From positions 1-5,925 of the forward strand of contig WRAL01000106.1 in the NCBI GenBank assembly GCA_009780285.1: a stretch of DNA of 5,925 bases, given 5' to 3'. The stretch comes from Treponema sp. (lineage in GTDB: Bacteria; Spirochaetota; Spirochaetia; Treponematales; Breznakiellaceae). Positions 1-5,280 of this stretch are shown in pieces. The position numbers were made by a program, and so were the translations under genes. The first letter of the stretch is position 1; every line of letters starts with the position of its first letter. The notes beneath the pieces are model-generated. The model saw only the letters and a list, made by a program, of their open reading frames with translations. It did not search any database and had not been told where the DNA came from.

Positions 1-942
1 GATGTCGTGCCGCTCGTCGTCGTTCATCACGCTCTGGAACATCGCGCCGAAAATCGCCGGCGAGATTTTGCTCCAGTCCAGCGCGCAGCAGGCGATCAGC
101 GTGTCGCGCATCGGGCGGTCGAAGTCGGCGGTTTCGATGCTTTCCTCGAACAATTGCCCGTTGACGTAGGGGAACAGGTTCAATTGCTCGTCAATTGTTT
201 TAAGCCTTTTCTCCTTTGGCTTGTTTAATACCTCGAATATTTTTTGAAGGTGAAGGGCCAGATCGCTTCCGTCCTCGCTCGTGCGCTCGATGATATATCT
301 GTTGAACAAATTCGGCGGCTCGAAAATGCCGGTGTCGTCGGCGAACAATAAAAACATCAGGCGCACGAGGTACAGTTCCAGCGCGTGTCCCGAGTAGCCG
401 ATCTCGCGCAGGCGGTTGTGAAGCTCGCCCATTTTCGTCGCCGCTTCGATGTTCACGGGGTCCCAGCGCCTGAAAGGATCGACTTCCCTGTAGCCGGCGA
501 GGTCGCCGAAAAGCTCGGCGTTCTCCAAAAGTTCCGTCAGCTTGAACAGGTACCGCTTTCCGTCCTCGGCAAGATCGTAGTAATGAAAATTGACGAAATC
601 GCAGATCAGGATCGCCTTGGGAAAGGCTTTTTTGTCCAGCGCGAGCGCGTAGGTTTTAGCCTGTTCATAGGCTTTTTCCATGTCCTTTCCGGGGCTTTTC
701 ATCTCGATAAGGATGCGCCCTTTCCAGAGCAGATCGATGTAGCCGGAGGCGCCTCCGGCTTCGTCGAGCCTTACGCGGCTTTCAAAGACGGCGACTTTTT
801 TGCGGTCAACGCCAAAAATATTGAAGAAATCGATCTGGAAGGACTGCGCGTCGGCTTCCTCCCGCGCGCTCGGCGCCTTGTCCTTCCATTCGCTTACGAA
901 GGCGGCGGCGCGGGCTTTTATCTCGTTCCATGAAAGCGGCAT
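1..942 (-). CDS. MmeI-type type IIG restriction-modification enzyme, N-terminal part (partial)
   Basis: This is an uninterrupted minus-strand reading frame of 314 codons from an ATG at 942 that leaves the window at base 1, so the C-terminal part is missing. The translation resembles the N-terminus of MmeI-family enzymes, which are single polypeptides that cut DNA at a distance from their site and methylate adenine. Residues 33-133 form the nuclease domain: D70, then GRILIEMKS with E80 and K82, gives the D-X9-E-X-K form of the PD-(D/E)XK active site. Residues about 160-260 match the helical linker (MGELHNRL, GHALELYLVRLMFLLFADDTGIFE, EDGSDLA), and 288-303 (LDWSKISPAIFGAMFQ) is the stretch that leads into the methyltransferase domain. 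The methyltransferase motifs and target-recognition domain would lie off the left edge. An AGGGGA ribosome binding site (951-956) lies 8 bases upstream, and the GIY-YIG gene ends 15 bases before the start, so the two are probably co-transcribed. The family call is firm; the recognition site cannot be inferred. Confidence 0.9.
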   Translation of the reverse strand, partial: MPLSWNEIKARAAAFVSEWKDKAPSAREEADAQSFQIDFFNIFGVDRKKVAVFESRVRLDEAGGASGYIDLLWKGRILIEMKSPGKDMEKAYEQAKTYALALDKKAFPKAILICDFVNFHYYDLAEDGKRYLFKLTELLENAELFGDLAGYREVDPFRRWDPVNIEAATKMGELHNRLREIGYSGHALELYLVRLMFLLFADDTGIFEPPNLFNRYIIERTSEDGSDLALHLQKIFEVLNKPKEKRLKTIDEQLNLFPYVNGQLFEESIETADFDRPMRDTLIACCALDWSKISPAIFGAMFQSVMNDDERHDI

Positions 943-950
943 CTGAATTA

Positions 951-956
951 TCCCCT
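951..956 (-). promoter_or_regulatory. Ribosome binding site of the MmeI-type gene
   Basis: On the minus strand AGGGGA lies 8 bases before the ATG at 942, in the 15-base gap after the upstream stop codon (958-960, TAG). It supports this start and translation as the second gene of a two-gene unit. The upstream gene is in the same frame, so only this stop codon separates the two products. Confidence 0.6.
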
Positions 957-957
957 G

Positions 958-1602
958 CTAGTCGGCGGCGCCGTAGGTTTGCTCGTAATAGTCGCTGAGA
1001 GATTTGCCTTCATAGCTCCAATAGCCGGTGGGTTGTATATTATAGTCAACCTGAAGTATTTCCCGCGTTACTTGCGTCAAGGATTTTTCCTCCGCGCCGT
1101 CATGCAATCTAACTTTTCTCTCGGAGGAAACAAAGGCCTCGCCCGACATGTCCTTATACGTAAAAACGAGCCTTGCGCCTATAGGTATGCCCATTTCGGC
1201 GAAATTAAGGGGCGGGCGTCTTTTCTTGTAAGCCTCGGACGCGTTTCTTTCCTCGGCGGAAACGGTTTTTTCAATTTCCGCCGACACGGCCGACGTAATG
1301 TCGTTGCCCCTGCCGTTTTCCAGCAGTCGCAGGATTACGATTGCCTGCTCGGGATTGATCTTGAAGAATTCCCTCTTGGGATTTACCCTGTAAGGCCGAA
1401 ACGCCTCGTGCAGCGCGACCTCGACCTGCTCGCGGTCGCTTACCTCGCAGGCGTAAAGGCAGTCGAAGGGAAAGGGAACCCCGGTGGTGTTCAGCTCTTT
1501 AAGCCTATTGCCAATTTCGTTGCCCGTCTGCCCTATTTTTACCAAGCCCGGCATCGCCGGATTCTCAAGAACGTACACTATTCCTTTTTTCGTCTCGGCC
1601 AT
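958..1602 (-). CDS. GIY-YIG nuclease family protein (T5orf172 type) with a C-terminal accessory domain
   Basis: The product is 214 residues. Residues 7-82 match the T5orf172/MUG113 branch of the GIY-YIG endonuclease fold: the GIY strand is GIVYVL (7-12), the YIG strand is VKIGQT (21-26), followed by R33 in NRLKEL, a conserved GVPFPF (41-46), H65 in ALHEAF and the metal-site glutamate E78 in REFFKI. All residues expected for catalysis seem present. After a polar linker (about 95-130), residues 131-212 form a second small domain (NFAEMGIPIGARLVF, YWSYEGKSLSDYYEQTY) like the C-terminal domains, RAMA/DUF4357-like, that accompany nucleases and methylases. I did not confirm that domain name. The ATG at 1602 is chosen because GGGG (1607-1610) precedes it by 4 bases; an in-frame ATG at 1632 would add ten residues outside the domain and has no ribosome binding site. 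The MmeI-type gene follows 15 bases downstream, which points to a role in restriction or invader DNA cleavage, but no function is shown. Confidence 0.85.
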   Translation of the reverse strand: MAETKKGIVYVLENPAMPGLVKIGQTGNEIGNRLKELNTTGVPFPFDCLYACEVSDREQVEVALHEAFRPYRVNPKREFFKINPEQAIVILRLLENGRGNDITSAVSAEIEKTVSAEERNASEAYKKRRPPLNFAEMGIPIGARLVFTYKDMSGEAFVSSERKVRLHDGAEEKSLTQVTREILQVDYNIQPTGYWSYEGKSLSDYYEQTYGAAD

Positions 1603-1627
1603 TGCGCCCCCATGTAATACGTTTCCC

Positions 1628-1656
1628 AGCATAGCATATCAAGCCGGCGATTACCA
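1628..1656 (-). promoter_or_regulatory. Possible promoter of the GIY-YIG / MmeI-type unit
   Basis: On the minus strand TATGCT (1628-1633) is preceded by TGC, giving an extended -10 form, with a weak -35 (TGGTAA, 1651-1656) at 17 bases. Transcription would begin near 1621, about 20 bases before the ATG at 1602, leaving room for the GGGG ribosome binding site. A better -35 (TTGATA, 1637-1642) is paired at 17 bases with TATTAC (1614-1619), but that would start the RNA at the ribosome binding site itself. Only one of these is likely to be used, and neither is strong. Confidence 0.35.
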
Positions 1657-1684
1657 CCGGCTTTTCGCGCGCCGCGCGAAAAGC
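1641..1684. repeat. Two overlapping hairpins upstream of the GIY-YIG gene
   Basis: The first hairpin pairs AAGCCGG (1641-1647) with CCGGCTT (1657-1663) around a 9-base loop. The second is a perfect 12-base inverted repeat, GCTTTTCGCGCG (1660-1671) with its complement at 1673-1684, around one central base. They share bases 1660-1663, so they cannot both form in one RNA molecule. They lie in the spacer between the PcfJ-like gene and the GIY-YIG gene. They may act as a terminator-like or attenuator-like structure, or may be a short palindromic repeat; no T-run follows on either strand. Confidence 0.5.
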
Positions 1685-1693
1685 AATTTTCGC

Positions 1694-1816
1694 AAATTAC
1701 CACGGAGTTTCACGGAGCAAAGAGGAGTTGCAGGGAGCTAATTCCCTTCTATGGCAGGCCGTGCGCTAATGCTCGCTCTTCCTCCGTGTAACTCCGTGTC
1801 CTCCGTGGTTAATTTT
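1694..1816. repeat. Imperfect inverted repeat built of CACGGAG units
   Basis: The left arm (1694-1737) begins AAATTACCACGGAG and carries further CACGGAG, AGAGGAG and CAGGGAG units. The right arm (1775-1816), read on the minus strand, begins AAATTAACCACGGAGG and carries CACGGAGTTACACGGAGG followed by AAGAG. The arms flank about 37 bases. Families of intergenic repeats built on ACCACGGAG/TTACACGGAG are widespread in several bacterial phyla, and this looks like one of them in palindromic form. It occupies most of the gap between the PcfJ-like stop codon and the GIY-YIG promoter and may serve as a boundary between the two transcription units. Bases 1830-1878 show nothing recognisable. Confidence 0.6.
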
Positions 1817-1829
1817 CCGACAAAATTAA
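1809..1829. repeat. Small AT-rich palindrome at the edge of the CACGGAG repeat
   Basis: TTAATTTT (1809-1816) pairs perfectly with AAAATTAA (1822-1829) around a 5-base loop. It lies about 50 bases past the stop codon of the PcfJ-like gene (minus strand) and so could help end that transcript, although an all-AT stem without a GC-rich part is weak as an intrinsic terminator. Confidence 0.3.
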
Positions 1830-1878
1830 TACCCCTGCGCGCGCATTCCGGTCGATGGCCCGTCGCGCCCTTGCGCAA

Positions 1879-3189
1879 TCAGTCTGTTCGAAAAGGCTCG
1901 AAAATCCCGGCGTCCCGGCCCTTTAACGCGGCGCATATGCGTTCCGGCGCGAGGGTTGGATAATTCCTGTTGAACTTGGTTTTGCACTGTATCACTTTGG
2001 CCCTGGAGCATACGAGCGCGGAGCTAACCTCGCCGGTTGACTTGTCCGCGCGATCCTTTTTTTCGAAACTGATTTGAATCTCGGCCTCGGCCTCGTCCGA
2101 CAATACGATGAGCGTTTTCCTGGGAAGCGCTTTCGCCGCGCCTTGAGACGGTTTCGCGAAATGGCGGTTAAAATACGATCCGATGCAGTTAAGGTGGCTG
2201 TTGCCGCGAAAGATTAATTCAAATGGCGTCACGGGGATGCGCCAGGCGCCTTCGCAAACCGCGTCAACCAAATCGACAAGCTCCGGATGCCAGGAATATT
2301 CACAGGAAAGGGCGGGGTTGTTTTCTTGGGCTATGGCAAGCAGGCGCTCCGCCTCGACATCGTGGAATATCCGCAAGGCGGAGGGCGAGGTAAATTTTTG
2401 GGGCAAAGGGCCGTTTATAAGCGAGCGCGTTTCTGTTACAAGGCTGACGGAATTCATAATGCTTTGCAGATTCGCGCTCGGGCCAAACAAAATTCGTCGG
2501 ACGGCTTCGATGTCGTAAGCTTCAAGAAGACTCATGACATGAGTTATGTGAAGCTCCTTGGGTATTTTTGCTTTAGCTTCTGTGTTTTTTTGATAATGCC
2601 CTATCAGGCGCTCCAGAAGGGCCAGCTCGAATTCTTCCTGCGAAGGCTTCTTTGCGCAAAGTATGTTTAGTTCATTGAAAAAATATGTTTCCCTGAAAAT
2701 ATTAAAGCGATATTCGTATAAAACATGAATCGAAGTTTTGCTGCTTATTCTGGATAAATGCTTGAACAGGGCGGGGGTCATAAGGTCGCGGTATGAGTAA
2801 AGATAATTGTAAAAGGAAAATGCTTCCCTGCTTGCGTAGCGAGGGTGCCGGCTGTCCGCGGTAAAGTAGGGGTCCATAAAGAACAGGTAGCCGTCGCCGG
2901 GGTATGCATTAAGAGCTTCCGTGGCATTCGAGAAAAGATCGGATGAGCTTAAAAAAAGAAGGGCGCGATTTTGAAGTATTGAAGGCAGGGACAAAGGCTT
3001 GGTCATAAGGCTTTGGATGCGCTTTTGGACATGCGGCGCCGAAGGGGCGGTAAGGGATTTTTTGCTAAAAGGATCGTCGTAGATTACGGCCTTGCCATGC
3101 CCGTATTTTACCCACCTCCACAGGGAAGGCCCTTTAAGATAAAAGTCCCGGAGAAAAAGGCCTGCGCCTGCCTGAACGTAAATACCCAT
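1879..3189 (-). CDS. PcfJ-like domain protein, function unknown
   Basis: The product is 436 residues with no signal peptide or membrane segment that I can see. The C-terminal third resembles the PcfJ-like family first named from an enterococcal conjugative plasmid. A helix with HD (SALRIFHDVEAERL, 270-283) comes first, then RIPVTPFELIFRGNSHLNC (317-335) with the family's C-x-G-x-Y signature as CIGSY (335-339). After beta-strand-like segments (TLIVLS, EAEIQISFEKK) comes VIQCKTKFN (399-407), equivalent to the usual V-x-Q-x-[RK]-x-K-x-N element. The N-terminal 260 residues are rich in aromatic residues and helices and match nothing I recognise. The ATG at 3189 is chosen because GGAGGGG (3194-3200) gives a GGAGG core 6 bases ahead. 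An open frame continues 109 codons further upstream, but it crosses the repeated elements at 3212-3426 and is not coding. The biochemical activity of PcfJ-like proteins is not known to me. The gene is much richer in A+T than murG, for example 20 G/C of 60 at 2641-2700, which suits an acquired gene. Confidence 0.6.
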   Translation of the reverse strand: MGIYVQAGAGLFLRDFYLKGPSLWRWVKYGHGKAVIYDDPFSKKSLTAPSAPHVQKRIQSLMTKPLSLPSILQNRALLFLSSSDLFSNATEALNAYPGDGYLFFMDPYFTADSRHPRYASREAFSFYNYLYSYRDLMTPALFKHLSRISSKTSIHVLYEYRFNIFRETYFFNELNILCAKKPSQEEFELALLERLIGHYQKNTEAKAKIPKELHITHVMSLLEAYDIEAVRRILFGPSANLQSIMNSVSLVTETRSLINGPLPQKFTSPSALRIFHDVEAERLLAIAQENNPALSCEYSWHPELVDLVDAVCEGAWRIPVTPFELIFRGNSHLNCIGSYFNRHFAKPSQGAAKALPRKTLIVLSDEAEAEIQISFEKKDRADKSTGEVSSALVCSRAKVIQCKTKFNRNYPTLAPERICAALKGRDAGIFEPFRTD

Positions 3190-3211
3190 ATATCCCCTCC
3201 GCAAGGAAAGC

Positions 3212-3320
3212 CTAGTGTTCGGAATACTCGGTTTGCTAAATCGCAACGTTCGGTAATTCCTTGCCGGGCAAGGAATTACCTCAACCTGCATTCCGTCATT
3301 TGAATATTCCAGAACACTAG
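3212..3320. mobile_element. MITE-like palindromic element, copy 1
   Basis: This 109-base unit begins and ends with CTAG and has inverted ends. The right end, read inwards, is CTAGTGTTCTGGAATATTC; the left end differs by one missing base and one or two substitutions. In the middle is a perfect 14-base inverted repeat around one base (3252-3280, GGTAATTCCTTGCC and its complement). It carries no transposase and is too short to encode one. CTAG flanks with TA duplication are typical of the IS630 family, so a non-autonomous IS630-related element is the best guess. It ends 11 bases upstream of the PcfJ-like gene's ribosome binding site, so that gene's promoter must lie inside or beyond it; I found no convincing one. 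Confidence 0.75.
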
Positions 3321-3426
3321 TGTTCCGGAATATTCGGTTTGCTAAATCGAACCGTTCGGTAATTCCTTGCCGGGCAAGGAATTGCCTCAACCTGCATTCC
3401 GTTATTTGAATATTCCAGAACACTAG
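3317..3426. mobile_element. MITE-like palindromic element, copy 2
   Basis: This 110-base unit is in the same orientation as copy 1 and shares the CTAG at 3317-3320 with it. The two differ by five substitutions and one single-base indel. Its terminal inverted repeats (19 bases, one mismatch) are better preserved than those of copy 1, and its central stem (3358-3386) carries one change that would be a G-U pair in RNA. It ends about 37 bases before the -35 box of the putative murG promoter. Together with copy 1 it accounts for most of the 307 bases between the divergent genes; the remaining 3427-3462 shows nothing beyond a short T-run. Confidence 0.75.
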
Positions 3427-3462
3427 CGCATTTTTCCCTTTGCCGCCAGGGCCGGACGCGCA

Positions 3463-3491
3463 TTGCCGATCGCGCGCAAATGCGGTATCAT
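3463..3491 (+). promoter_or_regulatory. Putative sigma-70 type promoter of murG, possibly giving a leaderless mRNA
   Basis: TTGCCG (3463-3468) and TATCAT (3486-3491) are separated by exactly 17 bases and match the -35 and -10 consensus at four and five of six positions. The -10 box ends 5 bases before the murG ATG at 3497, so transcription would start at or within a base or two of the start codon. This agrees with the absence of any Shine-Dalgarno-like sequence in front of murG. The motif match is direct; use as a promoter is inferred. Confidence 0.5.
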
Positions 3492-3496
3492 GCCTT

Positions 3497-4633
3497 ATGA
3501 CCAACATCGCTTTCACCGGCGGGGGGACGGGCGGGCATATTTACCCTGGCCTGGCCGTCGCCGGGGCCCTCAAGGAAAGGCTCGACGCGGCGGGGCTTAG
3601 CCACGGGATTTTCTGGATAGGCGCCGACAAGGGCATGGATCGCGAGATCGTCCAAAGGGCCGGAATCGAGTTCCACGGCGTTCCGGCCGGAAAGCTCAGG
3701 CGCTACTTTTCCCTCAAAACGATTCCGGACGCCTTTAGGGTGGCCGCCGGCTTTTTCGCGGCGCGGAGGATTCTTAAAAAACGCGGCGCGCGCCTGCTTT
3801 TTTCCAAGGGCGGCTTCGTAAGCGTGCCTCCCTGCGCCGCCGCCGCCTCGCTGGGCATTCCGGTCCTTACCCACGAGTCGGACTTTAGCCCGGGCCTGGC
3901 CTCGCGCATCAACCTGCGCTTCGCGCGCCGGCGCGGCGGCGTTTTTTTCATGGCCTACGAGGAGACGGCGCGCTTTCTTGCCGAGGCGGACAAGGGCGTC
4001 GCGCGCGTCGCCGGGAACCCGGTGCGCCGGGCTTTCAGGCGCGCCGACCCGGAGCGCGGCCGCGCCTTTCTGGGGCTTCGGCCGGGCGAGCGCCTGCTTT
4101 TGATTCTGGGCGGAAGCCAGGGAGCGCGCGAGGTCAACGATCTTGCGCGCGCCTGCCTTGGCGCCCTGCGCGAGCGTTACGTCGTCGCGCATCAGACCGG
4201 AAACGCGGAGGGTTCGGCCAGGGAGCCGGGCTATATTCCCTTGCCGTACATAGGCGAGGAAATGCCGGACGTTCTTGCCGCCGCCGAGATCGTCATCGGG
4301 CGAAGCGGCGCGGGAACGGTCTGGGAATGCGCCACGCTTGGAAAGCCCATGATTCTGATTCCGCTCAGCGGCTCCGGCACAAGGGGCGATCAGGTGGAGA
4401 ACGCGCGCTTTTTCGAAAAGGCCGGCGCGGCGATTGTGTTTGCGGGGGAGCAAGCCACGGCGGAAAACCTTTCGCGCGCCGTCGCCGATCTGGCCGGCGA
4501 TCCGGCGGCGCGCGAGCGCATGTCGGCGGCGGCGGCGCGCATAGGCAGCCTTGACGGGGCGGAAATCGTCAGCGCCGAAATAGAAAAAATCCTTCGCAAA
4601 TGCGCCGAGGAATCAGGGGGCCCGCGCCGATGA
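3497..4633 (+). CDS. murG: UDP-N-acetylglucosamine--N-acetylmuramyl-(pentapeptide) pyrophosphoryl-undecaprenol N-acetylglucosamine transferase (MurG)
   Basis: MurG adds GlcNAc from UDP-GlcNAc to lipid I at the inner face of the cytoplasmic membrane, making lipid II for peptidoglycan. The 378-residue product has the full GT-B layout. The N-terminal acceptor domain has GGTGGH (9-14) near the start, GKLRRYF (65-71), SKGGFVS (103-109) and HESD (126-129) with the following SPGLASRIN. The C-terminal nucleotide-sugar domain has GNPVR (173-177), GGSQGA (205-210), HQTG (232-235), GRSGAGTVWE (268-277) and GDQVENA (297-303). Length is normal to slightly long for the family, and no key motif is missing. 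HESD in place of the proteobacterial HEQN-type motif fits spirochaetes. The ATG at 3497 starts directly on family sequence (MTNIAFTGGGTGG). A TTG at 3440 would add 19 unrelated residues. There is no ribosome binding site, see the promoter entry. It heads an operon and overlaps cvpA by four bases (ATGA at 4630-4633). Confidence 0.97.
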   Translation: MTNIAFTGGGTGGHIYPGLAVAGALKERLDAAGLSHGIFWIGADKGMDREIVQRAGIEFHGVPAGKLRRYFSLKTIPDAFRVAAGFFAARRILKKRGARLLFSKGGFVSVPPCAAAASLGIPVLTHESDFSPGLASRINLRFARRRGGVFFMAYEETARFLAEADKGVARVAGNPVRRAFRRADPERGRAFLGLRPGERLLLILGGSQGAREVNDLARACLGALRERYVVAHQTGNAEGSAREPGYIPLPYIGEEMPDVLAAAEIVIGRSGAGTVWECATLGKPMILIPLSGSGTRGDQVENARFFEKAGAAIVFAGEQATAENLSRAVADLAGDPAARERMSAAAARIGSLDGAEIVSAEIEKILRKCAEESGGPRR

Positions 4634-5280
4634 GGTTTACGGTCGTTGACTTTGTTTTTATCGGCATTATCGTTCTTTTCGCGCTGCGCTGCGCCACGCG
4701 AGGGCTTGTGGGAGAGGCCGCGTCCCTTGGCGCGCTTGCCGCCGGCGTTCTCGCGGGAATCTTTTTCTTTCGCGCGGCGGGCGCGCTCGTAAGGGAGCGC
4801 CTCATGCCGGAAGTGGCGGTCGCGCCGGAAATAATCGCCTTTATAGGGCTTTTCCTTATAGCCTTTCTTATTATGAAGCTGCTTGGGGCGGTGCTTGGCG
4901 AGGTCATTCGCGGCCTTAGCCTTCAGTGGCTGGACAGGCTTTTGGGCGCGCTCCTCGGCGTTGCCGAGGGAATCATAATCGCGAGCGCGCTCCTTGCGCT
5001 GCTCGCCGTCCAGCCGCTTTTCGATCCCGGCGCCGCGCTTTGGGACAGTTTTTTCGCCAATCTTATTTTGCCTTTGATTTTTGGCAGCGGATTTTTTAAT
5101 ATCGACGAGCTGCCGCCGGGAACAGTGGCGCTTGCGGCGGCGGCATGGGAAGGCCCTTGCCGGCTCAGGCGGGGGCGTTGCGGGGGCGGCGCCCCCGCAT
5201 GGGGGGTAGCGGAAGACCCGCGCAGCGGGGCTGCAGCGAGGGGGGCTTGCCCCCCGCCTAAAGGAGAGCGCAGTGTTTGA
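4630..5280 (+). CDS. cvpA: CvpA family membrane protein with a repeat-derived C-terminus
   Basis: The product is 216 residues and belongs to the CvpA (colicin V production) family of small inner-membrane proteins, which are linked to envelope stability and biofilm or toxin export in various bacteria; the molecular role is unclear. Four hydrophobic segments are visible at about 3-20, 29-50, 64-85 and 104-127. The family's signature is present: VDFVFIGIIVLFALRCATRG at the N-terminus and LDRLLGALLGVAEGIII (101-117). The start is the ATG of the ATGA overlap with murG, so the genes are translationally coupled. Family sequence ends near residue 175. The last 40 or so residues (CRLRRGRCGGGAPAWG to KGERSV) are encoded by a GC-rich hairpin repeat and look like an in-frame addition. 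The 3' end overlaps the next gene's GTG start by eight bases. Confidence 0.85.
   Translation: MRFTVVDFVFIGIIVLFALRCATRGLVGEAASLGALAAGVLAGIFFFRAAGALVRERLMPEVAVAPEIIAFIGLFLIAFLIMKLLGAVLGEVIRGLSLQWLDRLLGALLGVAEGIIIASALLALLAVQPLFDPGAALWDSFFANLILPLIFGSGFFNIDELPPGTVALAAAAWEGPCRLRRGRCGGGAPAWGVAEDPRSGAAARGACPPPKGERSV
5179..5255. repeat. GC-rich palindromic repeat inside the 3' end of cvpA
   Basis: Three successive hairpins occupy this stretch. TGCGGGGGC (5179-5187) pairs with GCCCCCGCA (5191-5199) around 3 bases, CCCGC (5217-5221) pairs with GCGGG (5225-5229) around 3 bases, and GGGGGGC (5240-5246) pairs with GCCCCCC (5249-5255) around 2. The composition and regular hairpins suggest a dispersed palindromic element that entered the end of cvpA without breaking the frame. 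In RNA the last hairpin ends 5 bases before the AAGGAG ribosome binding site of the next gene and could influence its translation or protect the mRNA end. There is no T-run, so it is not a usual terminator. Confidence 0.6.
5261..5266 (+). promoter_or_regulatory. Ribosome binding site that fixes the GTG start of the delta' gene
   Basis: AAGGAG lies 6 bases before the GTG at 5273, ideal spacing, and is embedded in the last codons of cvpA. It supports a GTG start followed by FENIIAQ, the usual opening of this family, rather than any later start. Confidence 0.75.

Noticed and set aside
385..933. Plus-strand frame opposite the MmeI-type gene
   Set aside because: It is a shadow; the minus strand has an unbroken frame with catalytic motifs and conserved family sequence through the whole stretch.
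979..1617. Plus-strand frame opposite the GIY-YIG gene
   Set aside because: It shows no recognisable domain, while the opposite strand encodes a clear nuclease family with a ribosome binding site.
1751..1963. Small plus-strand frame in the spacer downstream of the PcfJ-like gene
   Set aside because: It spans the CACGGAG repeat and the antisense of the PcfJ-like 3' end, with no ribosome binding site or domain.
3212..3426. CRISPR array or RNA gene
   Set aside because: There are only two units of about 110 bases with inverted ends and a shared CTAG and no spacers. This fits a mobile palindromic element.
3440..3496. TTG start for murG adding 19 residues
   Set aside because: The added residues are not part of MurG, there is no ribosome binding site in front of the TTG, and the predicted promoter would lie inside the coding region.
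3190..3516. Upstream extension of the PcfJ-like frame by 109 codons
   Set aside because: It reads through both copies of the repeated element and yields repeated junk peptide. A strong ribosome binding site supports the ATG at 3189 instead.
3488..4453. Minus-strand frame opposite murG
   Set aside because: MurG motifs are complete on the plus strand; the antisense translation has no recognisable features.
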